From: Egibacteraceae bacterium
GTDB taxonomy: Bacteria > Actinomycetota > Nitriliruptoria > Euzebyales > Egibacteraceae
Direction: 5' to 3'
Assembly (NCBI GenBank): GCA_030447925.1
Contig: JAUJNX010000001.1
Location: 798,767-862,766 of the forward strand
Length of the DNA stretch: 64,000 bases
Below, piece by piece: positions 41,734 to 51,727 of the stretch. The position numbers and the translations under genes are program-made. Below the pieces are notes generated by a model that worked only from the letters and a program-made list of their open reading frames with translations, was not told where the DNA came from and did not search any database. Every line of letters starts with the position of its first letter. Within the stretch, counting starts at the first letter, position 1.

Positions 41734-42867
41734 GTGGACGAGTTGGCCCAGGCCCGGGCGGCGCTGGCCGCCGGGCGCCCGGCGTTCGCCCTGGAGCACC
41801 TGTCCGCCGCGGCCGAGACCGCGGGCCCCGACGAGCAGGCCGCGGCCATGGTCCTGGCCGCCGAGGTCAACCTGCGCCTGGACCGGCCGTACGAGGCGCT
41901 GGACTGGGTGGCGCGGCTGCGTGACACCGCGGGCCCCTCGGACCGGGCCGACCTGCTGGAGGCCAGCGCCCGTGTGGCCGTCGGGGACGGCAACACCGCC
42001 CTGGGCCTGCTCGACGGGCTCGACGAACCCGGCGCGGGGGAGGGCGGACCGGGGGCCGCCGCCCGCCTGGTCCTGCGCTCCCGCGCGCTGAGCCTGGTCG
42101 GCCGGACCACCGACGCCGCCGCCGCGGTGCTCGCGGCGCTGCGCGAGGACGACGGCGACCCCTACGCCTGGGGTCAGCTCGCGGCCGTGCTCGCGCGGGA
42201 GCCCGTCGAGCCCGTACCGGTCCCCGACCTTCCCGGCGACCGCCTTCCCGAGGCCGCGGAGGCGCTGCTCAGGGCCCCCGCAGCCGGCGCCGACCGGGTG
42301 CTGGAGGCGCAGTGGGTCGCCGGGGCCCAGCGCTCGCGGGTGATCGCCGTGGTGGCCCACCTGGGCGCCGACCTGCCCCTGACCCGCGCCCTGGAGTGGT
42401 CCGCGCGCATGCGTGCCGCGGGCCACCCCGAGCACTGCCCCCTGCTGGGCCTGGCCGCCAACCGCGGCCGGCCCGCACAGGAACGGTTGCGTGCGGCGGC
42501 CGTCACCGCCGCCACCTTCGGCGACCCGCGGGCGGCGTCCCTGGCCGAGCTGGCGGCCAACGACCTGCCCGTGGACCTGCTGGTGCCCGCACTGGACGAG
42601 CTGGCCGCCCTGGCGCCCGACCTGCTGGAGGGCTTCCTGGAGGTCGCCGCGGCCACGCGTCCCGACCGCGCCCTGGTGCTGGCCGCCGCGCTCGCCGACC
42701 GCGACGCCGCCGGCGCCGCCGCCGCGCTCGCCCGCCATGCGGTGGCACTGTCCGGGGGCGACGCGGCGGTGCTCGCCGGCGCCGGCCTGCCCGCGGCGCG
42801 CATGACGGCCCTGGCCGGCCTCGCCGGTGAGCCGGTCCTGGCGGCGGCCGGACTGCTCGTACGCTGA
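41734..42867 (+). CDS. TPR-like helical repeat protein of unknown function
   Basis: 377 residues from GTG 41734 with ribosome site AAGGAG. Ala/Leu-rich helical pairs repeat through the chain (e.g. ARAALAAGRPAFALEHLSAA and AAEVNLRLDRPYEALDWVAR), with the TPR spacing of small and large residues in the first half; the second half is helical but irregular. No signal peptide or catalytic motif. It is divergent from legF and convergent with the TPR-glycosyltransferase gene, so it may assist flagellin glycosylation as a protein-binding scaffold. That is inference. Confidence 0.65.
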   Translation: MDELAQARAALAAGRPAFALEHLSAAAETAGPDEQAAAMVLAAEVNLRLDRPYEALDWVARLRDTAGPSDRADLLEASARVAVGDGNTALGLLDGLDEPGAGEGGPGAAARLVLRSRALSLVGRTTDAAAAVLAALREDDGDPYAWGQLAAVLAREPVEPVPVPDLPGDRLPEAAEALLRAPAAGADRVLEAQWVAGAQRSRVIAVVAHLGADLPLTRALEWSARMRAAGHPEHCPLLGLAANRGRPAQERLRAAAVTAATFGDPRAASLAELAANDLPVDLLVPALDELAALAPDLLEGFLEVAAATRPDRALVLAAALADRDAAGAAAALARHAVALSGGDAAVLAGAGLPAARMTALAGLAGEPVLAAAGLLVR

Positions 42868-42880
42868 CCGGTTCCTGCGG

Positions 42881-44608
42881 CTAGCGGGCGGCGCGGGCGC
42901 GCAGGTCGTCCGCCACCGCCGACATGGGCGCGTCCCACGGCTCGTTCCACGCGCGGGGGAAGCGCCGCAGCGTGGGCATCCACGGCCAGTGCGGCGTACC
43001 CAGCGCCAGCGGGTCGGCCAGCGACAGCATCAGCGACGGCCGCCCCAGCGCACCGGCGAGGATCGCGGGGGTCGTCCCGACCCCGACGACCACGTCCAGG
43101 CAGCTGGTCAACGCCGCCAGCTCCTCGAAGTCGTCGGTGTAGTCGACGTCGTCCCAGCGGTGCACCCGCACGCCGGTGCGGTCCTCCACCTCGGCCAGTT
43201 CGGCCTCGCGTGCGTCCGCGGCGCCGTACTGGAGGTTCACGAAGGTCACGCCCGGCGTGGCCAGCACGGGATCCCACTCGGCCAGGGTGGTGTAGTGGTG
43301 GAGCCGGTCGACGGCGAGGTTCATGCTCCGCCAGGAGATGCCCACCGTCAGGCGACCCCCGAGCTCCGCCAGGCGGGCGCGCCAGCGCGGCTGGCGGGCG
43401 GGGTCGGCCAGCAGGTAGCCCGTGCGGTCGGGGAACGAGGCCAGGTCGGTGCGGAACAGGCGCGGCAGCGACCCCGCCGGGCAGTGCGCGTCCACGTCGT
43501 CGGTCACCCCCGCGGGGAAGGGGCGCACCTCCGCGGTCGGGAAGGAGCGGGCGAACAGGCGGGTGAGGCGGGGGTCACACAGGAGCACCACCGCCCCGGC
43601 GCGGGCCAGCGCGTCGGGGTAGCACGAGGCCAGCCGCAGTTCGTCCCCCACGCCCTGCTCCCGCCAGATCAGGACCCGCCGGCCGGTCTCCCCCTCCCAG
43701 CGCGCGACCGTGGGCTGCCGCCCGGCTCGGCGCCCGCCCGTGGACAGGCCGTGCTCGAACAACTCCCAACCCTGCGCCAGGTCGCCGCTGCCGAGGGCAG
43801 CGAAGGAGCGGTTGTACCGGAGGCCGAGGTCGCCGGGCGCCAGCGCCTCCGCGCGACGCAGCAGCCGCGCCGCCTTGGAGAAGTTGCCCATGCGCAGCTC
43901 CACCAGGCCCAGGTTGTTGAGCAGCGAGGCGCTGTCGGGACGCAGCGCCGCGGCACGTGCGAAGCACTCCCGGGCGACGTCCAGCGCCCCCACCGACAGC
44001 ACGACGTTGCCCAGGTCCAGATGCACCTGCGCGTCAGCCGGCGCGAGCCGGGCGGCCGCCTCCAGTTCCGGTAGCGCCTCGACCACCCGGTCCTGGGCCG
44101 CCAGCGCGGTACCCAGCTCCCGATGCGCCAGCCAGGTGGGCGCGGCGCGCAGGGCGCGGCGCGCCGTGCCCACCGCCTCGTCGAACTTGCCCTGGCCGCG
44201 CAGGAGCTGGGCCAGGAGCACCAGTGCCGGCGGGTGGCCGCCGTCCGCCGCCAGCGCCTCGCGGCATGCGGTCTCGGCCGCCTCGGCCCGGCCCGTGGCC
44301 CCCAGCGCGACGGCCCGCCGGTAGGCGTCGGTCCCGGGGCGGTCCTCCACCGTCGCCCCTGTCTCGCCCATGCCCTCGATCACGTCGGCGAGTTCCCGGC
44401 GCTGTACCAGCAGCAGTCCGAGGAGGCGCAGGGCGTCGGGGTGGTCGGGCTGGGCGGTGAGCAGCGTGCGGTAGCCGCGCTCGGCCTCGGCCAGACGCCC
44501 GTCGGCGTGGTCGCGCACGGCCGAGGCCAGGCGCTGCTGGGCGCCTGACGGGCGCGCGGGGGGCGGGGACGGCCGCCCGCGGGGGCGCTGGCGGTTGGCG
44601 CGCGACAT
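42881..44608 (-). CDS. TPR-glycosyltransferase, candidate flagellin glycosyltransferase
   Basis: 575 residues. The first 300 are TPR repeats (e.g. HPDALRLLGLLLVQRRELAD; ALAAQDRVVEALPELEAAAR; DSASLLNNLGLVELRMGNFS). The C-terminal 250 residues form a GT-B-like domain with VLIWREQGVGDELRLASCYP, VGISWRSMNLAVDR and DVVVGVGTTPAILAGALGRP, reminiscent of GT9/GT41-type C-terminal nucleotide-binding halves. TPR-GT fusions glycosylate Ser/Thr of flagellin or similar proteins in several bacteria. Its place between the nonulosonate operon and divergent fliC makes flagellin the obvious acceptor. No Maf-type transferase is seen in the window. Confidence 0.72.
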   Translation of the reverse strand: MSRANRQRPRGRPSPPPARPSGAQQRLASAVRDHADGRLAEAERGYRTLLTAQPDHPDALRLLGLLLVQRRELADVIEGMGETGATVEDRPGTDAYRRAVALGATGRAEAAETACREALAADGGHPPALVLLAQLLRGQGKFDEAVGTARRALRAAPTWLAHRELGTALAAQDRVVEALPELEAAARLAPADAQVHLDLGNVVLSVGALDVARECFARAAALRPDSASLLNNLGLVELRMGNFSKAARLLRRAEALAPGDLGLRYNRSFAALGSGDLAQGWELFEHGLSTGGRRAGRQPTVARWEGETGRRVLIWREQGVGDELRLASCYPDALARAGAVVLLCDPRLTRLFARSFPTAEVRPFPAGVTDDVDAHCPAGSLPRLFRTDLASFPDRTGYLLADPARQPRWRARLAELGGRLTVGISWRSMNLAVDRLHHYTTLAEWDPVLATPGVTFVNLQYGAADAREAELAEVEDRTGVRVHRWDDVDYTDDFEELAALTSCLDVVVGVGTTPAILAGALGRPSLMLSLADPLALGTPHWPWMPTLRRFPRAWNEPWDAPMSAVADDLRARAAR

Positions 44609-44641
44609 GCACCGAACTTAACGGACAAATGAGATGACCGC

Positions 44642-44669
44642 TCAAGTACCCCGGGGGAATCCCCGATCC
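44642..44669 (+). promoter_or_regulatory. Candidate sigma-28-like promoter of flagellin
   Basis: TCAA (44642-44645), 16-base spacer, CCCGATCC (44662-44669). Same layout as the other flagellar motifs in the window. The start codon is 72 bases downstream, leaving a leader of roughly 65 bases. Confidence 0.55.
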
Positions 44670-44676
44670 CCTTGTC

Positions 44677-44741
44677 TGCCGGCATGACGTCGGCGGACCC
44701 GGGAGTGCCGGGTTCCTAAGGGTCCAGGAGGACGACACCCA
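44677..44741 (+). promoter_or_regulatory. Structured flagellin leader with GGA motifs (possible CsrA target)
   Basis: Four GGA motifs (44695, 44702, 44727 and 44730) lie in the leader; the last two form the ribosome site AGGAGGA. GGACCC (44695-44700) can pair with GGGTCC (44720-44725), and CCCGG (44698-44702) with CCGGG (44708-44712). This is the kind of leader CsrA binds to block flagellin translation in Bacillus. Confidence 0.45.
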
Positions 44742-45557
44742 ATGCGCATCAACCAGAACATCGGCGCGTTCAACGCGTACCGGAACCTGTCGGTCACCAA
44801 CAACAACATGAGCAAGTCGCTGGAGAAGCTGTCCAGCGGGTTCCGGATCAACCGGGCCGCCGACGACGCGTCGGGCCTGGTCCGCTCCGAGGGTCTGCGG
44901 GCGGAGATCGGCGGCACCAAGGTCGCCATCCGCAACGCCCAGGACGGCATCAGCTTCGTGCAGACGGCAGAGGGCGCGCTCGAGGAGGTCCACTCCATCC
45001 TCCAGCGCATGCGCGACCTCGCGGTCGGCGCCGCCAGCTCCACCTCCGACGGCGTCGCCGAGCAGGCCGAGTTCGACGAGCTCAGCAACGAGCTCACCGC
45101 CATCGGCTCGCGCACCACCTTCAACGGCAAGGAGATCTTCGGCGAGAGCGCCAGCTTCCACGTCGGCGCCGGTTCCGGCAGCACCAACGCGGTCACCGTC
45201 ACCGTGACCGGTCTGAGCGCCGGAGCGGTCGGCGCCGACGGCGTCAGCCTCAGCGCCGTCTCCCTGTCCACCGACTCGGGCGCCGCGTCGGCCATCGCCA
45301 CCCTGGACTCGGCCATCGCCAGCGTCTCGACCGAGCGCTCGACGCTGGGTGCCACCCAGAACCGGCTTGAGTCGGCCGTCCGCAACCTGTCGGTCGCGGC
45401 CGAGAACCTCTCCGCGGCGGAGTCGCGCATCCGCGACACCGACATGGCCGAGGAGATGGTGAAGTTCACCCGCAACCAGATCCTCCAGCAGGCCGGCACG
45501 GCGATGCTCGCCCAGGCCAACCAGGCGCCGCAGAGCGTCCTGTCCCTGCTGCGCTAG
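44742..45557 (+). CDS. fliC: Flagellin
   Basis: 271 residues from ATG 44742. N-terminal D0/D1: MRINQNIGAFNAYRNLSVTN, KSLEKLSSGFRINRAADDAS and AQDGISFVQTAEGALEEV. C-terminal D1/D0: TLGATQNRLESAVRNLSVAA, DTDMAEEMVKFTRNQILQQA, ending NQAPQSVLSLLR. The central variable region is short (about 70 residues, Ser/Thr/Gly-rich), offering several possible O-glycosylation sites. A compact flagellin is usual in Gram-positive bacteria. Only one flagellin gene is seen in the window. Confidence 0.97.
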   Translation: MRINQNIGAFNAYRNLSVTNNNMSKSLEKLSSGFRINRAADDASGLVRSEGLRAEIGGTKVAIRNAQDGISFVQTAEGALEEVHSILQRMRDLAVGAASSTSDGVAEQAEFDELSNELTAIGSRTTFNGKEIFGESASFHVGAGSGSTNAVTVTVTGLSAGAVGADGVSLSAVSLSTDSGAASAIATLDSAIASVSTERSTLGATQNRLESAVRNLSVAAENLSAAESRIRDTDMAEEMVKFTRNQILQQAGTAMLAQANQAPQSVLSLLR

Positions 45558-45571
45558 ACACCACCGACCAC

Positions 45572-45602
45572 CGGCGGCGGTGCCCAGTGGGCGCCGCCGC
45601 CG
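45572..45602 (+). terminator. Strong stem-loop between fliC and fliD
   Basis: CGGCGGCGGTGCCC (45572-45585) pairs with GGGCGCCGCCGCCG (45589-45602) around the loop AGT: 14 pairs with one G-U. It is not followed by a T-run, so it may be a partial terminator or processing site that keeps fliC mRNA more abundant than fliD. Confidence 0.6.
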
Positions 45603-45630
45603 TTCCGTCTCCAAGGAGGGAGAAAGACCC

Positions 45631-47513
45631 ATGTCGTCGCCGCTGTTCTCCGTGGGTGGGCTCGCGTCCGGGTTGGACACCTCGGGCATCGTCAAGCAGC
45701 TGCTGCAACTCGAGCGCCAGCCGGTGGTCCGTCTCGAGCAGCGGCAGGCCGAGCTGCGCAAGGTCAACGACGCCTGGGGTCAGATCACCACCAAGCTGTC
45801 GGCGCTGCGGACCGCCATCGACAAGATCGGCAAGCCCGGAGCGCTGGCCCCCACCAAGGTCTCGTCCTCCAACGAGGCCGCCGTGGCGGTGACCGCGAAC
45901 GGGACGGGCACACCGGGTGAGGTGTCGTTCACGGTCACCCGGCTGGCGACCTCGCACCGCATCCAGGCGGGGGGGAGCTTCGCCTCGTCCACCGCCACGG
46001 TGGGCGCCGGCACGTTCGCCCTGGTCGACAGCACCACGGGGGCGCAGCTGTTGTCGGTGGAGACCACCGACACCACCACGGTGGAGCAGCTGGCGGCCCA
46101 GATCAACGCCGCCGACGGGGACATCAGCGCGCAGGCCCTGAAGGTCGCCGACGGCGACGTGCGCCTGCTGGTCACCGCCGGGGACACCGGCGCGTCCGGG
46201 TCGTTCGCGGTCGGGTCCGCCCCGGCGGCGGGCGGCTCCACGACCGTCCTGACCGCGGGGGTCGACGCGTCGCTGCAACTCGGGTCGCTGGAGGTCACGC
46301 GCTCCTCCAACACCATCGACGACCTGCTGCCCGGCGCCACCGTCGAGCTGCGCGCCGTCACCGCCGGCCCCGTGACCGTGCGCACGGAACGCGACACGGC
46401 CGCGACCGTCGCCACCGTCAAGGGGCTGGTCGACGCCCTCAACGGCGTGCTGTCCACCGTCAAGGACCTCTCCTCCTACGACGCGGCCAGCAAGAAGGCC
46501 AAGCCGCTCCAGGGCAACGACACCGCCCGGCGGCTGGCCACCGATCTGCGCGCCGCGGTCTCGGGCACGGTCGCGGGCCTCACCGGCCCGATCAGCACCG
46601 CGGGCTCCATCGGCATCGAGCTGGACCGCTACGGCGCGATCACCTTCGACGAGGCGGTGTTCACCAAGGCCCTGGCCGACAACCCGGAGGGCGTGACGGC
46701 GCTGTTCAGGCGCGCGGGCTCCAGCTCCGACGCCCGGGTCCGCTACATCACCTCCAGCGACCGCACGACCGTCGGCGACCACACCCTGGACGTCACGCAG
46801 GCCGCGCTGGTGGCCTCCGCCACCGGGTCCGCCTACTCGTCGCCGAACGGGCAGGACCGGATCTTCACGATCACCACCGGCGGCCAGGCCGTCACCGTCA
46901 CCGTCGAGAAGAACGCCGCCCTGGCGACGGCGGTGACGCGGATCAACGACGCGCTGCGGCTCAACGGCGTGACCACGCTCACGGCCACCGAGGCCACCGT
47001 GGGCGGCCAGGGCGTCGTGCAGCTCAGCGAGAGCAGGTACGGCACCGCCGGCAGCTTCTCGGTGGCGAACTCGGGCGACTTCGGGCTGGACGGCACCCAC
47101 GCTGGCGTCGACGTCGCCGGCACCATCGACGGGGTCGCGGCCACCGGGTCGGGCACCCGCCTGACCGGGACCTCCGGCCCGGGGACCGGGCTGGTGGTCG
47201 AGGTCAGCGGGGCCGACGTGACCGGCCTGGGGCCCGTGACCGTCGTCGGGGGCTCGGCGGGGCGCTGGAGGGCGTCCTGCGCTGGGCGGAGGGCGACCGG
47301 AGCTCCTCCGACGCCGCGGTGGCGGCGGGTGCGGTGGGCCGCGCCCGCACCACCCTCAGCGACGAGATCCGCCGGTTCGACCGCCGCATCGACGACTACG
47401 AGCTGCGGCTCGTCTCGCGCGAGAAGACCCTGCGGCACAAGTTCTCCGCGCTGGAGTCCGCCCTGGCCCGCCTGCAGAGCCAGGGCGACCGCCTGGCCGG
47501 CCAGCTCGGCTGA
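45631..47513 (+). CDS. fliD: Flagellar filament cap protein FliD; one apparent frameshift
   Basis: ATG 45631 with ribosome site AAGGAGGGAG. The N-terminus FSVGGLASGLDTSGIVKQLL with QLERQPVVRLEQRQAEL is the FliD_N signature. The long Thr/Ala/Val-rich middle fits the cap domains. At about 47258-47265 (GCGGGGCGCTGG) one G seems to be missing; restoring it joins VTVVGGSAGALEGVLRWAEG to the C-terminal coiled coil TTLSDEIRRFDRRIDDYELR and ends at TGA 47511-47513, giving about 627 residues. FliD caps the growing filament. It is the last flagellar gene before the IS/sortase island. Confidence 0.88.
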
Positions 47514-48580
47514 CAGTGAGGATGGGCGGCAGCCTTCGTGCTGGCCGGGTCTGACCCTTCGCCTGACTGACTTCGGGTCTTAAAGCCGATCTGTCGGCCC
47601 GTGCTGGTGGGGGCTGTCGCACCTGCCGGACGGGCGGGGTGACCTCATAGCGCCTCTATGTCAAGCCGGGTAGTGCGGGGAGGCGCTGGTCGTGGCGGAG
47701 GCGGCGGTAGATGACGTTGGCGAGGTGCCGTTTGACGCTGCGGAACGCCTCGGTCTCGGTCTTGTGTTCGGCGAGCTTGCGGCGGTAGTGGCGGCGTCCG
47801 GCGGTGTCGTGATTGAGCTGGGTGCGCGCGATCAGGTGCAGCGCGTTGTTCAGCGAGCGGTTGCCGCCGCGGTTGAGGCGGTGGCGGCGGACGTCGCCGC
47901 TGGAGGTTTCGATCGGGGCGGTGCCGGTGTAGCTGCCGTAGTGGTTGCTGGTGGGGAAGCGGGTGACGTCGCCGGTGTGGCCGATGATCTTGGCGGCCAG
48001 GACCTCGCTGACGCCGAACAGCTCGGTCAGCCGGGTGCCGCTCGCGGCGACCGCCTCGGCGCAGCGTTTGCGGTTGCGCCGCAGCGCCTCGTCGAGGCGG
48101 CGCAGGTCGGTGAGCAGCTCGCGGGCCATCAGCTTGCGCTCGAGCGCGACGGCGTCGCCGGGGCGGATCCGCGCCAGCAGCGCGGCGGCGCGGTCGGCGG
48201 ACAGCGATCGCGCGGCGCCGCCGGGGTGCAGGTCGCGCAGCAGCACGTGGAGCCGGTTGACGGTGCGGCGTCGCTCCTCGTTGAGGTCGTCGCGGCGGTC
48301 CGCGAGCAGCCGCAGCACCGCGGTGTAGTCGTCCCGGGCGACCTGACGCAGCCCAGCGTTGCGCACCGCCACCACCGCGACCGAGGCGGCGTCGACGTCG
48401 TCAGTCTTGCGGCCATGGCCAGTGTCCAGCAGCCGTGCGCGGGCGGCCAGCTTGGCGGGCACGTCCACGACCGTCTCGCCGGCGGCGACCAGCTGCTGGG
48501 CGAGCAGCCGGCCCAGCCCGTTGGCGCCCTCTGAACCGCCCCGGGTTCCGTGGAGGCTCTGATCCTTGGAGGATGGAGCC

Positions 48581-49298
<718 letters not shown>

Positions 49299-49495
49299 AC
49301 GCCAGCCTCTACCAAACCCGGGGCGGTTCACTCGACCGCCCAGCGCCGCTGCGGCCAGGGGGCCGCCCAGTCCAGCAGCCGCCTCACGGCGGCGGTGCCG
49401 GCGGGAACGCGCAACTGCTCCATGACCTGGCCGCGGTCGTTGACGGCGGCGGCGGTGTGACTGGCCTTGTGCGGGTCGATGCCGATGGTGATCAT

Positions 49496-49830
49496 GGGTG
49501 CGGCTCCCCTTCGGTTGCTCATCGGGTGGGAGTCCGCGACGGACAACCTGAATTTCAGGGACGGTTCACACGCCTCTATCGAGTCACGTCGCGGCAGACG
49601 CCGACCCGGTTCGCACGCTATGAGCCAGCCAGCCTCTCCCAAGGCGGCAAGGAGCCTGCGGGCCAGCCGGGGCGGCGTCCTGAGCACGCTACGAGGCTGC
49701 AGACCTCAACGGCCTACCCGCATCCAAACAAGTCAGGAGCCTGGCTAGAGGCCCCGTCACTGTCTTGTCCGCCCGCCCGGCCGGCGGGTGCCGCCCTCAC
49801 ACAGACGAGACAAGGGACGGCACGCCCACG
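49496..49830. other. Non-coding stretch between two IS110 transposase genes
   Basis: 335 bases without a credible gene. It contains the 5' non-coding ends of both IS110 elements, which diverge from here. In IS110-group elements this end encodes the bridge RNA that guides target choice, so up to two such RNAs could start here. I cannot fold it reliably by eye. Confidence 0.4.
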
Positions 49831-50907
49831 ATGACAGCCTTCATGGGGACGGTCCAGGCAGCAGCGGCGACACGGGTGACCGCAGGTGTGGACACTCACG
49901 GCGACGCCCACACCGCCGCGGCGGTAGACGACGCGGGCCGGGTGCTGGGCTCAGCCCAGTTCGACGCGGACGCGGCCGGCTACGCGGCGCTGCTGGCTTG
50001 GCTGCGCGGGTTCGGGAAGCTGGTGTTGGTCGGGGTCGAAGGCACCGGCGTCTACGGCCGCGGCCTGGCCGCCCACCTGCACGCGGAGGGCATCGCGCTG
50101 GTCGAGGTCGACCGGCCCGACCGCAAGACCCGCCGCGCGCACGGCAAGTCCGACCCCATCGACGCCGAAGCCGCCGCCCGGGCCGCGCTGGCCCAGACCG
50201 CTGCCGGCGTCCCAAAGCAGCGCGACGGCCGAGTGGAGGCGCTGCGAGCGCCGCGCGTCGCACGGCGCTGCGCCGTCGCTCACCGCGCCGACACCCAACG
50301 GCGGATCAAGGCGCTGGTGGTCACCGCCCCCGAACCGCTGCGCCAGACCCTGCGCCACCTGCCGACCCGCCAGCTGATCGCCACCTGCGCCGCCACCCGC
50401 CCCGACACTGGCCGCGTCGACGACCCGACGGTGGCGACCAAGGTCGCGCTGCGGTCCCTGGCCCGCGCCCACCAACGGCTGGGCGTCGACATCGACGAGC
50501 TCGATGCGCTGATCGGCCCGCTCGTCGCGGCGATCAACCCGCGGCTGCTCGCCCTCAAAGGCGTCGGCCCCGACGTCGCCGGGCAGCTGCTGGTCACCGC
50601 CGGGGAGAACACCGACCGGCTGCGCAGCGAGGCCGCCTTCGCCATGCTCTGCGGCGCCGCTCCGCTGCCCGCCTCCTCCGGCAAGACCACCCGCCACCGG
50701 CTCAACCGCGGCGGCGACCGCCACGCCAACAACGCCCTGTGGCGCATCGTCATCACCCGCCTGGGCACCGACCAGCGAACCCGCGACTACACCGCCCGCC
50801 GCACCGCCCAAGGCCTCAGCAAGACCGAGATCATCCGCTGCCTCAAGCGCTACATCGCCCGCGAGGTATTCACCGTGCTCGCAAACCGTCACCCCAATCC
50901 CGCTTGA
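49831..50907 (+). CDS. IS110-family transposase (element B)
   Basis: 358 residues from ATG 49831. RuvC-like DEDD domain: VTAGVDTHGDAHTAAAVDDA, LVGVEGTGVYGRGLAAHL, GKSDPIDAEAAARAAL. The Tnp_20 domain follows: LLALKGVGPDVAGQLLVTAG, FAMLCGAAPLPASSGKTTRH with its serine, and RLNRGGDRHANNALWRIVIT. The frame is complete, so the element may be active. It differs strongly from IS110-A, so this is an independent arrival. It ends 50 bases short of the sortase gene, downstream of that gene's probable terminator hairpin. Confidence 0.93.
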   Translation: MTAFMGTVQAAAATRVTAGVDTHGDAHTAAAVDDAGRVLGSAQFDADAAGYAALLAWLRGFGKLVLVGVEGTGVYGRGLAAHLHAEGIALVEVDRPDRKTRRAHGKSDPIDAEAAARAALAQTAAGVPKQRDGRVEALRAPRVARRCAVAHRADTQRRIKALVVTAPEPLRQTLRHLPTRQLIATCAATRPDTGRVDDPTVATKVALRSLARAHQRLGVDIDELDALIGPLVAAINPRLLALKGVGPDVAGQLLVTAGENTDRLRSEAAFAMLCGAAPLPASSGKTTRHRLNRGGDRHANNALWRIVITRLGTDQRTRDYTARRTAQGLSKTEIIRCLKRYIAREVFTVLANRHPNPA

Positions 50908-50923
50908 CAACCATAGGAGCATC

Positions 50924-50952
50924 GGGCCCCCGGCGGGTGGCCGCCGGGGCCC
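50924..50952 (-). terminator. Stem-loop after the sortase gene
   Basis: GGGCCCCCGGCGG (50924-50936) and CCGCCGGGGCCC (50941-50952) form a 12-pair stem with one bulge and a GTGG loop, just past the inferred sortase stop at 50956. No T-run on the minus strand. Confidence 0.5.
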
Positions 50953-50955
50953 GCC

Positions 50956-51727
50956 TCAGGCCCGGTCCCCGGCCGCGGGGGCCGGGGCGAGGCGAAGACC
51001 ACGACGTTGTCGCGGTAGCTGCGGGAGCGCCGGTCGAAGGGGCCGCCGCAGGTGACCAGGCGGAGCTCGGGCCCCGCGGTGGGGCCGTAGACCTCCGCGG
51101 TGGGGAACGTGTCCTTGTGGTGGCGCTCGACCCGGTCGATGGTGAACCACACCACCGTCCCGCCGGCGCCGGTGACGGCGACGCGGTCGCCGGGGCCAGG
51201 TCGTGCACCCGGGCGAACACCGCGGGACCGGCGCTGGTAGCCACGTGGCCGACCAGCACCGCCGGGCCGGTCGCACCCGGCGCGGCGCCGCCGGACCACC
51301 AGCCGCTCACCAGGGGTCCCCGGGGACCGTCAGCGTGCCGTCGCCGGCCAGCCCGACCGGGGCGACCGCGGCGTCCAGCCCGATCGCGGGGACCTGGACG
51401 CGCTCCGGTGCCGCCGGGACGGGCAGGGCGGGCGGGCCGACCGGGCGGACCGCCGGGCCGGGCAGCGCCGCGGCCGAGCCCAGGTCGTCGGGCGCCGCGA
51501 CGGCCTCGGAGGGCGCGGGCGGGGGCGGAGCCCGCGGGCACCGGCTCGGGCAGGGACAGGACGAGCGCGCCGGCGGCAGCCGCGGCGGCGGCCGCCCGCA
51601 GCGCGGCCGCGCGCGGCGGCGGCGGGGCGGCGGCGTGGCGCGGGCGGTAGCGCCGCGGGGGTGCGGCGTGGCGCGGGCGGTAGCGCTGCGGGGGTGCGGC
51701 GTGGCGGGGGCGGTAGCGCCGGATCAC
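50956..51727 (-). CDS. Class E/F-like sortase; several apparent frameshifts
   Basis: GTG 51727 overlaps the stop of the upstream surface-protein gene. The N-terminal cytoplasmic part has three RYRPRHAAPP repeats, then a membrane segment (ALRAAAAAAAAGALVLSLP). The extracytoplasmic domain needs single-base corrections near 51540, 51315 and 51195; it then reads ERVQVPAIGLDAAVAPVGLA, PAVLVGHVATSAGPAVFARV (catalytic His) and GPELRLVTCGGPFDRRSRSY (catalytic Cys in LVTC and Arg). A sortase joins surface proteins to the wall or to each other. With a last correction the frame ends at TGA 50956-50958, before a hairpin. Indels may be consensus errors or true decay. Confidence 0.72.
51627..51724 (-). repeat. 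Three tandem 33-bp repeats in the sortase N-terminus
   Basis: Each unit encodes RYRPRHAAPP plus one residue. The plus-strand repeat core is GGTGCGGCGTGGCGCGGGCG with small variation. Confidence 0.7.

Noticed and set aside
47319..47513. Separate small gene at the end of fliD
   Set aside because: It is the C-terminal coiled coil of FliD in another frame after a one-base shift.
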